Shown: positions 38,533 to 48,896 of the stretch, piece after piece | Layout of the letters: each line of letters starts with the position of its first letter | How positions within the stretch are numbered: the first letter of the stretch is position 1 | Assembly: GCA_022009975.1 (NCBI GenBank) | Contig: CP091733.1 | Coordinates: 1,505,001 to 1,569,000 of the forward strand | Reading direction: 5' to 3' | Length of the DNA: 64,000 bases | Source: Phocaeicola vulgatus | Lineage (GTDB): Bacteria; Bacteroidota; Bacteroidia; Bacteroidales; Tannerellaceae | Translations under genes and position numbers: made by a program | Notes under the pieces: generated by a model | Seen by the model: only the letters and a program-made list of their open reading frames with translations | Told to the model about the DNA's origin: nothing | Database searches by the model: none

Positions 38533-39216
38533 ATGCGAATAGACATATTGACAGTATTGCCGGAAATGATAGACGGCATGATTAATTGCTCGATTGTAAA
38601 AAGAGCGCAAGACAAAGGATTGGCTGAAATCCACCTCCACAACCTGCGCGATTATACTACCAACAAATGGAGACGGGTGGATGATTATCCTTTCGGCGGG
38701 GAAGCCGGAATGGTCATGCAAATCGAACCGATAGACCGTGCCATCTCCGCTTTGAAAAGCGAAAGGGAATATGATGAAGTCATCTACACTTCGCCCGACG
38801 GGGAGACATTCAACCAGTCCATGGCAAACAGTATGTCCATGCTAAACAATCTGATCATCCTGTGCGGGCACTATAAAGGCATCGATTACCGCATCAGGGA
38901 ACATTTGATTACTAAGGAAATCTCTGTGGGCGATTATGTACTGACCGGAGGGGAATTGGCAGCTGCCATCATCTCCGACGCTGTCATCCGCCTCATTCCC
39001 GGAGCCATCGGAGACGAACAGAGCGCACTGTCCGACTCTTTCCAGGACGACCTGCTCGCACCGCCCGTTTATACACGCCCGGCAGACTACAAAGGCTGGA
39101 AAGTTCCTGAGGTGCTGCTTTCGGGACATCAACGCAAGATTGAAGAGTGGAGACTCCAGCAAGCACAGGAAAGGACAGCCCGTTTGCGCCCTGATTTGTT
39201 AAAAGATAAAAAGTAA
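38533..39216 (+). CDS. trmD: tRNA (guanine-37-N1)-methyltransferase
   Basis: 227 residues. The SPOUT fold with deep trefoil knot is evident: MRIDILTVLPEMIDG start, DDYPFGGEAGMVMQIEPI, IILCGHYKGIDYRIREHLI and SVGDYVLTGGELAAAIISDA with AdoMet binding in the knot, then the C-terminal substrate part LLSGHQRKIEEWR. It methylates G37 beside the anticodon to prevent frameshifting. No rimM, rpsP or rplS is beside it, unlike in many bacteria. Confidence 0.96.
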   Translation: MRIDILTVLPEMIDGMINCSIVKRAQDKGLAEIHLHNLRDYTTNKWRRVDDYPFGGEAGMVMQIEPIDRAISALKSEREYDEVIYTSPDGETFNQSMANSMSMLNNLIILCGHYKGIDYRIREHLITKEISVGDYVLTGGELAAAIISDAVIRLIPGAIGDEQSALSDSFQDDLLAPPVYTRPADYKGWKVPEVLLSGHQRKIEEWRLQQAQERTARLRPDLLKDKK

Positions 39217-39249
39217 AAGGTAAGAATGGCGATAAATTGCAAACTCGGC

Positions 39250-39281
39250 TTTGCAATTTAGCCGAATTTATATATATTTGC
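39250..39281 (+). promoter_or_regulatory. Promoter of the ATPase gene
   Basis: TTTG at 39250-39253 and TATATTTGC at 39273-39281, 19 bases apart; one of the best consensus promoters in the window, 25 bases before the GTG start. Confidence 0.7.
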
Positions 39282-39306
39282 CCCGTTAATTAAAGTAACG
39301 GCAACA

Positions 39307-40486
39307 GTGGAATCATTTTTTCGGACACATAAGTATTTGATAGAACACCTTCAACCTTCTGTCCGACGGATTTTAATGGACGAAATCAACTGGAACGACC
39401 GTTTAATTGGAATAAAAGGTTCGCGCGGAGTTGGCAAGACAACCTTTTTGCTGGACTATGCCCGCGAGTTTTATGGTGCAGACAACAGGGCTTGTTTATA
39501 TGTCAATCTGAACCATTTCTATTTCACGGAACGGACTTTGGTTGACTTTGCCACTGAATTTCATCAAAAAGGGGGTAAAGTTCTATTGATAGACCAAGTT
39601 TTCAAATATTCCGATTGGTCGAAAGAGCTCCGCTATTGTTATGAGCATCTCCCGAACTTGCAAATCGTGTTCTCCGGCTCGTCCGTGATGCGCCTGAAAG
39701 AAGAAAATCCCGACTTGGCAGGTATCGTAACACCATACAACTTAAGGGGATTCTCATTCAGGGAATACCTGAACTTGATGTCAGGGAGCATGTTCCAGCC
39801 TTACTCTTTTGAAGATATTATCCACCACCACCAGGATATTGCGAAGGACATTTGTTCCCAAGTCAATCCTTTGGAACATTTCAGCCGCTATCTTCATCAC
39901 GGATTCTACCCGTTTTTCTTGGAAAAACGCAATTTTTCGGAGAATCTGTTGAAGACCATGAATATGATGTTGGAAGTGGATGTACTTTATATCAAACAAA
40001 TTGAACAAACTTATTTGCCGAAACTCCGCAAATTATTATATTTGTTGGCTGTTAACGCACCCGGGTCTCCAAACGTGAGCCAGTTGAGCAAAGCAATAGA
40101 GACCTCACGCGCTACTGTTATGAATTATATCAAATATCTGGCAGACGCCCGCTTGGTAAATATCCTCTATCCGCAAGGAGAGACGTTTCCCAAGAAGCCT
40201 TGCAAGATATATATGTATAATTCAAACCTGATGTATCCGATTTGCCCCGTCGAGGAGGTGAACAAGGATGTGGCAAGAGAATCATTTCTTTAACCAGCTA
40301 CAAAAAGACAATAAAGTCAATGCAGGCATAAAGAATGCGCACTTTATGGTGAACGACACCTATCATTTTAAAATAGAGGGCGCAGCAAGAAGCAAAGGCA
40401 ACAGCGGTTATTATTACGCTGTCGATAATATGGCTGAAGGAGAAGGGAACCAAGTTCCCTTATGGTTATTCGGTTTTTTGTATTAA
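39307..40486 (+). CDS. ATP-binding AAA / DUF4143-type protein, frameshifted
   Basis: About 393 residues from a GTG start at 39307. Walker A IKGSRGVGKTTF (about 36-47); Walker B KVLLIDQVFKYSDWSKELR, where Asp96 is followed by Gln97 instead of the usual Glu; sensor QIVFSGSSVMRLK. The C-terminal part is a winged helix (SQLSKAIETSRATVMNYIKY) followed by the DUF4143 nuclease-like fold (NSNLMYPI). The frame breaks at TTT 40285-40287, where five T would give ARESFFFNQLQKDNKVNAGI, and it ends GNQVPLWLFGFLY as in this family. Function is undefined; relatives are abundant in Bacteroides and anaerobes. Confidence 0.88.
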
Positions 40487-40519
40487 GAATCTTTTAAAAT
40501 ACTAATAGTTTATAAGTCT

Positions 40520-43500
40520 ATGACAAAGGAAAAGAAATTTATCACATGTGATGGTAACGAAGCGGCTGCTCATATTTCATATATGTTCAGTGAAGTAGCA
40601 GCTATCTACCCTATCACTCCTTCCTCTACAATGGCAGAGCATGTAGATGAATGGGCTGCAGCAGGCCGTAAGAATATTTTCGGCGAAACTGTATTGGTTC
40701 AAGAAATGCAGTCAGAAGGTGGTGCGGCAGGAGCCGTTCACGGTTCTTTGCAGGCAGGTGCTTTGACAACAACTTACACGGCTTCCCAAGGTCTGTTGTT
40801 GATGATCCCGAACATGTATAAAATCGCAGGCGAATTATTGCCTTGCGTATTCCACGTTTCAGCTCGTACTTTGGCATCACACGCATTGTGTATCTTTGGC
40901 GACCACCAAGATGTAATGTCTTGCCGCCAGACAGGTTTTGCCATGTTGTGCGAAGGTTCTGTACAGGAAGTTATGGATTTGGCAGGCGTAGCTCACTTGG
41001 CTACTTTGAAATCCCGCGTGCCGTTCATCAACTTCTTCGACGGATTCCGTACTTCTCACGAAATCCAAAAAATTGAGAAATTAGAGCAGGAAGACTTGGC
41101 TCCGCTTATCGACCAGAAAGCATTGGCTGAATTCCGTGCACGCGCATTGAATCCTATCAAGCCGGTTGCACGCGGTATGGCAGAAAACCCAGACCATTTC
41201 TTCCAACACAGAGAATCAAGCAATTCATTCTATGAAGCAGTTCCTGCTATCGTGGAAGAATATATGAATGAAATCAGCAAGATTACAGGCCGCAAATATA
41301 GTTTGTTCGATTATTATGGAGCAGAAGATGCAGACCGCGTAATCATTGCCATGGGTTCTATCACAGAGGCTATCCGTGAGACAATCGACTATTTGACTGC
41401 CAAAGGAGAAAAAGTCGGCTTGGTTTCTGTCCACTTGTATCGTCCGTTCTCAGCTAAGCATTTCTTGGCTGCCGTTCCTAAAACAGCTAAACGCATCGCT
41501 GTCTTGGATCGCACAAAAGAACCGGGAGCAAATGGCGAACCTTTGTATTTGGATGTAAAAGACTGCTTCTACGGAGTTGAAGGTGCTCCGATGATTGTCG
41601 GCGGCCGTTATGGTTTAGGTTCTAAAGACACTACTCCTGCACAGGTTTTGGCTGTTTATGAGAACTTGGCAATGGCTCTTCCGAAGAACCAATTCACTAT
41701 CGGTATCGAAGATGATGTCACTTTCACTTCCCTTCCTAAGAAAGAAGAGATTGCTTTGGATGCTGACGGCATGTTCGAGGCTAAATTCTATGGTTTGGGT
41801 GCTGACGGAACAGTAGGTGCCAACAAGAACTCTGTCAAGATTATCGGTGACAACACCAACAAATATTGCCAAGCATACTTCGCATACGACTCTAAGAAGT
41901 CCGGAGGTTTCACTTGTTCACACTTGCGCTTTGGAAATCACCCAATCCGCTCAACCTATTTGGTGAACACTCCTAACTTCGTAGCTTGCCACGTCCAGGC
42001 TTATTTGCACATGTATGATGTGACTCGTGGTTTGCGCCAGAACGGTACTTTCCTTTTGAACACTATCTGGGAAAACGAAGAGTTGGCTAAGAATTTGCCA
42101 AACAACGTAAAACGCTTCTTCGCACAAAAGAACATCACAGTATATTATATCAACGCTACTAAGATTGCACAGGAAATTGGTTTGGGCAACCGCACCAACA
42201 CAATCCTTCAGTCTGCATTCTTCCGCATCACAGGCGTTATCCCTGTAGATTTGGCCATCGAACAGATGAAGAAGTTCATCGTCAAGTCTTATGGAAAGAA
42301 GGGTGAAGATGTTGTCAACAAGAACTATGCAGCTGTTGACCGCGGTGGCGAATATCATCAATTGGCTATCGACCCGGCTTGGGCTAACTTGCTATCTGAC
42401 GAAAGCTGCCAACAACGACCCGGCATTCATCAACGAAGTTGTCCGTCCTATCAATGCCCAAGATGGTGACTTGTTGAAAGTCTCTGCATTCAAAGGCATC
42501 GAAGATGGTACTTGGCATCAAGGCACAGCTAAATATGAGAAACGCGGTGTTGCAGCATTCGTTCCTGCTTGGAACAGCGACAACTGTATCCAGTGTAACC
42601 AGTGTGCTTATGTCTGCCCTCACGCAGCTATCCGTCCATTCGTATTGAACGCAGAAGAACAAAAGGGCATCGACTTCAAGACTATCGAAGTGAAAGCTCC
42701 GGCTGCTATGAAAGGCATGGCATTCCGTATGCAAGTTGACGTTTTGGACTGCTTGGGTTGCGGCAACTGTGCCGACATCTGTCCGGGCATGAAGGGCAAC
42801 AAGGCGTTGACAATGGTTCCATTGGAAGGCGAAATGGCAGAGGCTGCCAACTGGGATTACTGTGTTGCTAACGTGACAACCAAACAGAACTTGGTAGACG
42901 TTAAGGCCAACGTTAAGAATTCACAGTTCGCTACTCCGTTGTTTGAGTTCTCAGGTGCTTGTTCCGGATGTGGGGAAACTCCGTATGTCAAATTGCTTAC
43001 TCAATTGTTCGGCGACCGTCAAATGATTGCCAACGCAACCGGATGTTCTTCTATCTATTCTGGTTCTGTTCCTTCTACTCCGTATACAACAGACGAAAAA
43101 GGCCATGGTCCAGCTTGGGCAAACTCATTGTTTGAAGACTTCTGCGAATTCGGTTTAGGTATGACATTGGCAAATGACAAGATGCGTGCACGCATCCAAG
43201 ATGCAATGGAAGCCGCTATCGCAGCAGGAGCTTCTGAAGAATACAAAGAAGCATTCCAGGCATGGATTGACAACCAATTGGATGCTGAAAAGACAAAAGA
43301 ATTGGCAGACAAGATTATCCCATTGGTGGAAGCAGCGAAAGACAAATGCCAATACTGCGCTACGATTGCAGAATTGTCACACTTCTTAGTTAAACGTTCT
43401 CAATGGATTATCGGTGGTGACGGTGCTTCTTACGATATCGGTTATGGTGGATTGGATCACGTTATCGCTTCCGGAAAGAATGTAAACATCTTGGTATTGG

Positions 43501-44063
43501 ATACTGAAGTTTATTCAAACACAGGTGGACAGTCTTCTAAGGCAACACCGGTCGGAGCTATCGCTAAATTTGCGGCAGCCGGCAAACGCGTCCGCAAGAA
43601 AGACTTGGGTATGATTGCAACCACATACGGTTATGTTTACGTTGCTCAAATCGCAATGGGCGCAGACCATGCACAGACCCTCAAAGCTATCCGCGAAGCT
43701 GAAGCATACGAAGGTCCATCATTGATCATCGCTTATGCTCCTTGTATCAACCACGGCTTGAAGAAAGGCATGGGCAAATCACAAGCTGAAGAAAAGGCAG
43801 CGGTTGAATGCGGTTACTGGCACTTGTGGCGTTACAACCCAGCACTGGAAGCTGAAGGCAAGAATCCGTTCACTTTGGACAGCAAAGAACCGGATTGGAG
43901 CAAGTTCCAAGACTTCTTGAAGGGTGAAGTCCGTTTCGCATCCGTGATGAAACAATATCCGTCAGAAGCAGCAGAGTTGTTCCAAGCAGCTGAAGACAAC
44001 GCTAAATGGCGTCTACGCAGCTACAAACGCATGGCAGCTGAAAACTGGGACTTGGAAGCTTAA
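40520..44063 (+). CDS. nifJ: Pyruvate:ferredoxin (flavodoxin) oxidoreductase, frameshifted
   Basis: About 1182 residues in one chain: PFOR domain I (HISYMFSEVAAIYPITPSST), domains II and III, a 2[4Fe-4S] ferredoxin domain with CIQCNQCAYVCP and CLGCGNCADICPG, and the TPP domain with GDGASYDIGYGGLDHV and DTEVYSNTGGQSSKATP. It oxidises pyruvate to acetyl-CoA and CO2 and passes electrons to ferredoxin. The frame breaks at AAA 42402-42404; five A would give LSDEKAANNDPAFINEV. The codon use, rich in favoured codons, suggests high expression. It starts 33 bases after the ATPase gene and ends at a hairpin terminator. Confidence 0.96.
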
Positions 44064-44084
44064 GCATAGATTGCTATAAATAAT

Positions 44085-44127
44085 AAATGGGCTGTGTCAA
44101 AATGAAAGTTTTGATGCAGCCCATTTT
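44085..44127. terminator. Hairpin terminator after nifJ
   Basis: AAATGGGCTGTGTCAAAA pairs with TTTTGATGCAGCCCATTT with a six-base loop, followed by T-rich sequence. Confidence 0.85.
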
Positions 44128-44168
44128 ATTTGTAAAATAAATTTGTTGCAAGAGATAAGAAAAATACA

Positions 44169-44177
44169 TACCTTTGT
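44169..44177 (+). promoter_or_regulatory. Promoter -7 element for the Fe-S scaffold gene
   Basis: TACCTTTGT with TTG at 44146-44148 about 20 bases upstream; the gene starts at 44240, leaving a leader of about 55 bases. Confidence 0.5.
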
Positions 44178-44239
44178 GGAAACTTTACGAAGTATAAGTA
44201 AATAACTTTTATTATCATTAATATAATAAATTAGCGATT

Positions 44240-44932
44240 ATGATTTATTCACAAGAAGTTCAACACATGTGTGTTGTAAAGAAGGGCGCTAATCACCCTT
44301 GCGCTCCGATTCCAGAAGAAGGAAAATGGGTTAGAGCAACTCAGATTACTGACATTTCAGGTTTGACTCACGGTATTGGATGGTGCGCTCCGAAGCAAGG
44401 TGGATGTAAATTGACTTTGAACGTCAAAGAAGGTGTTATTCAGGAAGCATTGGTTGAAACAATCGGTTGTTCTGGTATGACTCACTCTGCAGCTATGGCT
44501 TCAGAAGTATTGCCAGGCAAAACAATCTTGGAAGCTTTGAATACAGACTTGGTTTGTGACGCTATCAATACAGCTATGCGTGAATTGTTCTTACAAATCG
44601 TTTACGGCCGTACTCAATCTGCTTTCTCTGAAGGTGGTTTGGTTGTAGGTGCATCTTTGGAAGACCTTGGTAAAGGTTTGCGTAGCCAAGTAGGTACAAT
44701 GTTCGGTACTTTGGCAAAAGGTGTCCGCTATTTGGAAATGGCAGAAGGCTATTGCACTCGCATGGCTTTGGACGCTAACGATGAAGTTATCGGTTATGAA
44801 TTCGTTCACCTGGGCAAATTCATGGACATGGTAAAGAAAGGTATGGACGCTAACGAAGCTTTGGAAAAGGCAAAAGGCTCTTATGGCCGCTTCAAAGAAG
44901 CTGTAAAATATATCGATCCTCGTAATGAATAA
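44240..44932 (+). CDS. Iron-sulfur cluster assembly scaffold (NifU/IscU-like) protein
   Basis: 230 residues. Cysteine-containing segments HPCAPIPEEGKWVRA, GWCAPKQGGCKLTLNVKEG, ETIGCSGMTHSAAMASEVLP and TDLVCDAINTAMRELFLQI give the U-type scaffold pattern, but the chain is longer than IscU (about 130). This subfamily occurs in Bacteroidales and clostridia next to GGGtGRT protein, as here. Its client is unknown; its position right after PFOR, itself Fe-S rich, is suggestive only. Its stop overlaps the start of the next small gene by 8 bases. Confidence 0.8.
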   Translation: MIYSQEVQHMCVVKKGANHPCAPIPEEGKWVRATQITDISGLTHGIGWCAPKQGGCKLTLNVKEGVIQEALVETIGCSGMTHSAAMASEVLPGKTILEALNTDLVCDAINTAMRELFLQIVYGRTQSAFSEGGLVVGASLEDLGKGLRSQVGTMFGTLAKGVRYLEMAEGYCTRMALDANDEVIGYEFVHLGKFMDMVKKGMDANEALEKAKGSYGRFKEAVKYIDPRNE

Positions 44933-45116
44933 GAAAACACTGACACGCATCCTCATCGGGCTAATCCTGATTACGGTGATAGGCTTCACTATCGCATATT
45001 TCATTTACAGGGAGGAAAAGCCTTGGCTGGCTTTCTTCGTCGCTTCATGTGGAGGTGTGCTTGTTTTCAATTTTCTGATTTCATTATTTCTCGTAAACAA
45101 GAATTTTAAAAAGTAA
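44925..45116 (+). CDS. Small two-span membrane protein
   Basis: 63 residues with two hydrophobic spans (ILIGLILITVIGFTIAYFIY and FVASCGGVLVFNFLISLFLV) separated by REEKPWLA, and basic ends. It overlaps the scaffold gene by 8 bases and is followed 5 bases later by the GGGtGRT gene, so the position in a tight operon supports it as a real gene. No family is recognised. Confidence 0.65.
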   Translation: MNKKTLTRILIGLILITVIGFTIAYFIYREEKPWLAFFVASCGGVLVFNFLISLFLVNKNFKK

Positions 45117-45121
45117 TAAAT

Positions 45122-46123
45122 ATGGCTTTATTTGAAAGTTACGACCGCAGAATCGATAATATTAATGCGGTTTTGAATCAATACGGTATCAATGGTATTG
45201 AAGATGCAAAGGCTATTTGCGAAGCAAAAGGTCTTGACCCATATACAATGTGTAAAGAAACTCAGCCAATCTGCTTTGAAAACGCATGTTGGGCATACGT
45301 AGTCGGTGCTGCCATCGCTATCAAGAAAGGTTGTGTGAATGCAGCTGATGCAGCTGAAGCAATCGGTGAAGGCTTGCAGGCATTCTGTATCAAAGGTTCT
45401 GTTGCTGACGACCGCAAAGTTGGTATCGGCCACGGTAATTTGGCAGCTCGCTTGTTGCGTGAAGACACTAAATGTTTCGCTTTCTTGGCTGGCCACGAAT
45501 CTTTCGCTGCTGCTGAAGGTGCTATCAAGATTGCTGAAATGGCAAACAAAGTACGTAAGACTCCGTTGCGCGTTATCTTGAACGGTTTGGGCAAAGACGC
45601 TGCTAAGATTATCTCTCGTATCAATGGCTTTACTTATGTTCAGACTCAGTTTGACTACATGAGCGGCGAGGTTAACGTAGTAGAAGAAACAGCTTATTCT
45701 AACGGTTTGCGTTCTAAAGTAAGATGCTACGGTGTTGACGACGTTCGCGAAGGTGTTGCAGTTATGTGGAAAGAAGACGTTGACGTTTCTATCACTGGTA
45801 ACTCAACTAACCCAACTCGTTTCCAGCATCCAGTTGCAGGTACTTATAAGAAAGAACGTGTTTTGGCTGGCAAGCCGTACTTCTCTGTTGCTTCTGGTGG
45901 TGGTACAGGCCGTACTTTGCATCCGGACAACATGGCTGCTGGTCCTGCTTCTTATGGTATGACAGACACAATGGGTCGTATGCACTCAGATGCTCAGTTT
46001 GCTGGTTCTTCTTCAGTTCCTGCACACGTTGAAATGATGGGCTTCTTGGGAATGGGTAACAACCCAATGGTAGGTGCTACTGTTGCTGTGGCTGTTGCTG
46101 TTGAAGAAGCTATGAGAAAGTAA
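45122..46123 (+). CDS. GGGtGRT protein
   Basis: 333 residues. The name-giving motif GGGTGRT is at 259-265 (SVASGGGTGRTLHPDNMAAG), followed by YGMTDTMGRMHSDAQFAGSS and an Ala/Val-rich end. Cys residues and RINGFTYVQTQFDYMSGEVN are also conserved in the family. No enzyme activity is assigned. It is always reported beside the iron-sulfur scaffold type encoded two genes upstream, so a joint role in Fe-S or metallocofactor handling is likely but unproven. Codon use is of the highly expressed type, and a terminator follows 20 bases later. Confidence 0.9.
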   Translation: MALFESYDRRIDNINAVLNQYGINGIEDAKAICEAKGLDPYTMCKETQPICFENACWAYVVGAAIAIKKGCVNAADAAEAIGEGLQAFCIKGSVADDRKVGIGHGNLAARLLREDTKCFAFLAGHESFAAAEGAIKIAEMANKVRKTPLRVILNGLGKDAAKIISRINGFTYVQTQFDYMSGEVNVVEETAYSNGLRSKVRCYGVDDVREGVAVMWKEDVDVSITGNSTNPTRFQHPVAGTYKKERVLAGKPYFSVASGGGTGRTLHPDNMAAGPASYGMTDTMGRMHSDAQFAGSSSVPAHVEMMGFLGMGNNPMVGATVAVAVAVEEAMRK

Positions 46124-46143
46124 TCTATTTCATTGTAAACATA

Positions 46144-46185
46144 AAAGGGGCTGTGCCAAAACGATTGTTTTGATGCAGCCCCTTT
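46144..46185. terminator. Hairpin terminator after the GGGtGRT gene
   Basis: AAAAGGGGCTGTGCCAAAAC and GTTTTGATGCAGCCCCTTT form a near-perfect stem with a short loop. Confidence 0.85.
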
Positions 46186-46228
46186 AGTTGATTGAGGAGT
46201 TGAGAAGGGAACAATAACAAAAAAACAT

Positions 46229-46317
46229 ACCGTTGTTTTTTCAAAAACGTCAAATGTTTTTCTAAAAACGTCAAATGTTTTTTTGAAAACGTCAAACGTT
46301 TTTCTAAGAACAACGGT
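46229..46317. repeat. Dispersed intergenic repeat, family A, copy 3
   Basis: Left arm ACCGTTGTTTT (46229-46239) and right arm GAACAACGGT (46308-46317) enclose three 21-base units with cores AAAAACGTCAAATGTTTTT, AAAAACGTCAAATGTTTTT and AAAACGTCAAACGTTTTT. It lies between the convergent GGGtGRT and purine permease genes. Confidence 0.85.
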
Positions 46318-46336
46318 TATATTTTCCAAAACAACA

Positions 46337-47638
46337 TTACCCCAACAAATAACTCAAAACAATCAAGATGGAAACGACATATAATGTCAGGTTCAAATCT
46401 TTGAATTTTCCTGCCAGAAGTTTGATAACTACATAAGACAACAATCCCCAATAAATTCCCTCTGCGATAGAATAACAAAGAACCATCATGATGATGGTCA
46501 AGAATCCAGGAATAGCTTCGGACAATTCATCCATTTCCATCTTTTTGATGGAAGAGAGCATCAATACTCCCACCATCACCAATGTCCCGCAAGTGGCAGC
46601 ACCAGGAATAAGCATAAATATCGGAGCCAAGAATGTGGAGAGAAGGAACAAAAACCCGACAACCATCGAAGTAAGACCCGATTTTCCGCCCTCGGCAATG
46701 CCAACAGCACTTTCAACATAAGTCGTAATAGTGGATGTTCCCAAGCAAGCTCCGACTGTCGTGCCTATCGCATCACTCATCATCGCTTCTTTTGCCCTCG
46801 GAATAGAGCCGTCTTTCCGGATGATTCCAACTTTATCTGCCAAACCCATCAATGTCCCCAACGTATCAAAGATATTCACCATCAAAAGCGACATTGTAAT
46901 CATCAGCATCTTGAGGGAAAAGAAACCGGTAAAATCGAACTTGCAGAATATCGGTTCGATGCTGTGCGGCAATCTCACCGGGCTCCAGCCCTCTTCTATT
47001 TCAGTCACTCCCAATGGAATGCCTATCAAGGTCGTCAGGATAATTGCATAGAACAATCCTCCACGGACATTCTTGATTAACATCACCGCTGAGATGATTA
47101 TGGATATGACACCTACGAAAAAGACCGGGGACAATTCTCCCATTTTCACAAAGGTCTGCGCATCCGACACGACAATATTCGCATTTTTCAGTCCGATAAA
47201 AGCAATGAACATCCCCAAACCTGCCGTGATAGCGTGCCGCATATTCATCGGAATACAAGCCAATATCATTTCTCGGACATTCAGGAAGGTCATGAATATG
47301 AACAACAAACCTTCCACCAGTATGACTGCGAGCGCCTGCTGCCAAGAGAGTCCGAAAGATTGGCACAGCGTGAACGCAAAGAAAGCATTCAGTCCGACAC
47401 TCGGAGCTTGTGCATAAGGCTGCCGCGCCAAAAAAGCCAACAAGATTGTGGCAATGGCGGAAGAGATAGCCGTCGTGGTAAACAGAGCCGTCTTCTCCAT
47501 TCCTGTTGTCGATAAGACAATCGGATTGACAGCCAATATATAACTCATGGTAAAGAAGGTGGTCAGACCCGCCAAAAACTCTGTCCGGAAAGTCGTCTGG
47601 GAAGAATCAAATCCCAATGATTTCAGAAAACTCGCCAT
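46337..47638 (-). CDS. NCS2-family purine permease
   Basis: 433 residues with 12 to 14 spans. Conserved AzgA-like features: FRTEFLAGLTTFFTMSYILA at the start, PSVGLNAFFAFTLCQSFGLS, MNMRHAITAGLGMFIAFIGL, and TTVGACLGTSTITTYVESAV in the substrate region. Proteins of this branch import adenine, guanine or hypoxanthine with protons. It follows the FemAB-like gene by 31 bases on the same strand. Confidence 0.92.
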   Translation of the reverse strand: MASFLKSLGFDSSQTTFRTEFLAGLTTFFTMSYILAVNPIVLSTTGMEKTALFTTTAISSAIATILLAFLARQPYAQAPSVGLNAFFAFTLCQSFGLSWQQALAVILVEGLLFIFMTFLNVREMILACIPMNMRHAITAGLGMFIAFIGLKNANIVVSDAQTFVKMGELSPVFFVGVISIIISAVMLIKNVRGGLFYAIILTTLIGIPLGVTEIEEGWSPVRLPHSIEPIFCKFDFTGFFSLKMLMITMSLLMVNIFDTLGTLMGLADKVGIIRKDGSIPRAKEAMMSDAIGTTVGACLGTSTITTYVESAVGIAEGGKSGLTSMVVGFLFLLSTFLAPIFMLIPGAATCGTLVMVGVLMLSSIKKMEMDELSEAIPGFLTIIMMVLCYSIAEGIYWGLLSYVVIKLLAGKFKDLNLTLYVVSILIVLSYLLG

Positions 47639-47669
47639 AAAATATCATTAAATCACAAATAGAACTTGT

Positions 47670-48788
47670 TTACTTATAATAGCCTTGCATATTCATTTCA
47701 CATGCCGAGAAATAATTATACTTGTCTTCTTCAATCGGATAATCCCAGCAACCTAATTGGTGGTAAATCTCTCCTCCGAAACCTTGCTTGAATTTATACA
47801 AACCATACATCGGATGCGACGGATTGGGCGAAGGAGCGATTCCGAACATATCATATTCAAAGCAGTTATTCGCCTTTGCTATCTGTATCGCCTTCCATTG
47901 CAAAGCATAAGTAGACATCACATTTCGCATTTGGGATGAAGATGCGCCATACAAATAGGTCGCACGATATGATGAAAGCACCAAGAACATGGCTGATAAT
48001 GGAATGCCATCATAATAAGCCACCAACAACTGCACTTTCACCTCGTTGTCCTCGCCTTCCATTTTAGAGGCGAACATCGTTTCAAAATAGAGATAATCAT
48101 TTATGAACAAACCATTCCTCAATGCCGTTTCATGATAAAGGTCGTACCAGATTTTCAGTCCTTCAATTCCCATCGACCTCACCTCCACTCCTTTCCTGAG
48201 AGCCAATTTTATATTATAGCGGGTCTTGGGCTTCATGCGCTGGAGCAAATCCGATTCCTTCTGCGTCAAATCCAACACGATGGTGTTGGCTGGCAATATG
48301 TTGGTATTCGCCTTCCTCAAATTCCGGTTGCAAGTCCCATAATTCAGTTTGATTTCCTGAAACTCACTTTTGGGCAGTCCTATCCAAGTCCCATCCTCAT
48401 CGAAATCCTCCTCCTTGCACCAATGCGATTCCCAATTCAAATCATATCTCAAAGCGATGCAGTTCTTGGGCAAATAAGATTTTAGGATTTCAGAAAGCTC
48501 CTCCAAGAAAGCCCCTTGGTTGTTTTCCGAAGGCTCGACTTCCGGACCATAAGGCACATAAGCCAAATAATCTTCCTGATTCAAGTATTGGAAAAAAAGG
48601 ATAAAATCGGCATTGGTACAAGAGAAGCCTCCTACCCCTTCATAAATATCACGGTTCCTGACTTTAAACTCATAAGCAGATGAAACCAGTCCTAAACGCT
48701 CTTTAACTTTCGACCAAAAAGAAGTCTGCTGGACAATAGGTGTGCTATACGCATCAATTATCTGCTTTGGCTCTATTTGAATTTCCAT
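47670..48788 (-). CDS. FemAB/GNAT-like peptidoglycan-bridge type transferase
   Basis: About 372 residues from the ATG at 48788 (MEIQIEPKQIIDAYSTPIVQ); an upstream in-frame ATG at 48824 precedes the promoter-like element and is less likely. Twin GNAT domains typical of FemABX: ALRYDLNWESHWCKEEDFDE, NYGTCNRNLRKANTNILPAN, RMKPKTRYNIKLALRKGVEV and YLYGASSSQMRNVMSTYALQ. FemABX proteins use aminoacyl-tRNA to extend peptidoglycan peptides; Gram-negative relatives may do other acyl transfers. It precedes the purine permease gene. Confidence 0.82.
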   Translation of the reverse strand: MEIQIEPKQIIDAYSTPIVQQTSFWSKVKERLGLVSSAYEFKVRNRDIYEGVGGFSCTNADFILFFQYLNQEDYLAYVPYGPEVEPSENNQGAFLEELSEILKSYLPKNCIALRYDLNWESHWCKEEDFDEDGTWIGLPKSEFQEIKLNYGTCNRNLRKANTNILPANTIVLDLTQKESDLLQRMKPKTRYNIKLALRKGVEVRSMGIEGLKIWYDLYHETALRNGLFINDYLYFETMFASKMEGEDNEVKVQLLVAYYDGIPLSAMFLVLSSYRATYLYGASSSQMRNVMSTYALQWKAIQIAKANNCFEYDMFGIAPSPNPSHPMYGLYKFKQGFGGEIYHQLGCWDYPIEEDKYNYFSACEMNMQGYYK

Positions 48789-48807
48789 ATTTAAGCTCTT
48801 AAAAAAG

Positions 48808-48816
48808 GCAAAGTTA
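48808..48816 (-). promoter_or_regulatory. Promoter -7 element for the FemAB-like gene
   Basis: Reads TAACTTTGC on the minus strand, 20 bases upstream of the ATG at 48788; this supports that start. Confidence 0.5.
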
Positions 48817-48896
48817 CGAAACATATTCCATTATAACAAATAGAGTGTATTTCAGCAAAAGAGGAGTGGCGAAGTTATCCTTCCCATCGCAAGATT

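Noticed and set aside
46229..46317. CRISPR-like array
   Set aside because: Units are 21 bases with no variable spacers, only three units, and no cas genes; the outer inverted repeat also does not fit CRISPR.
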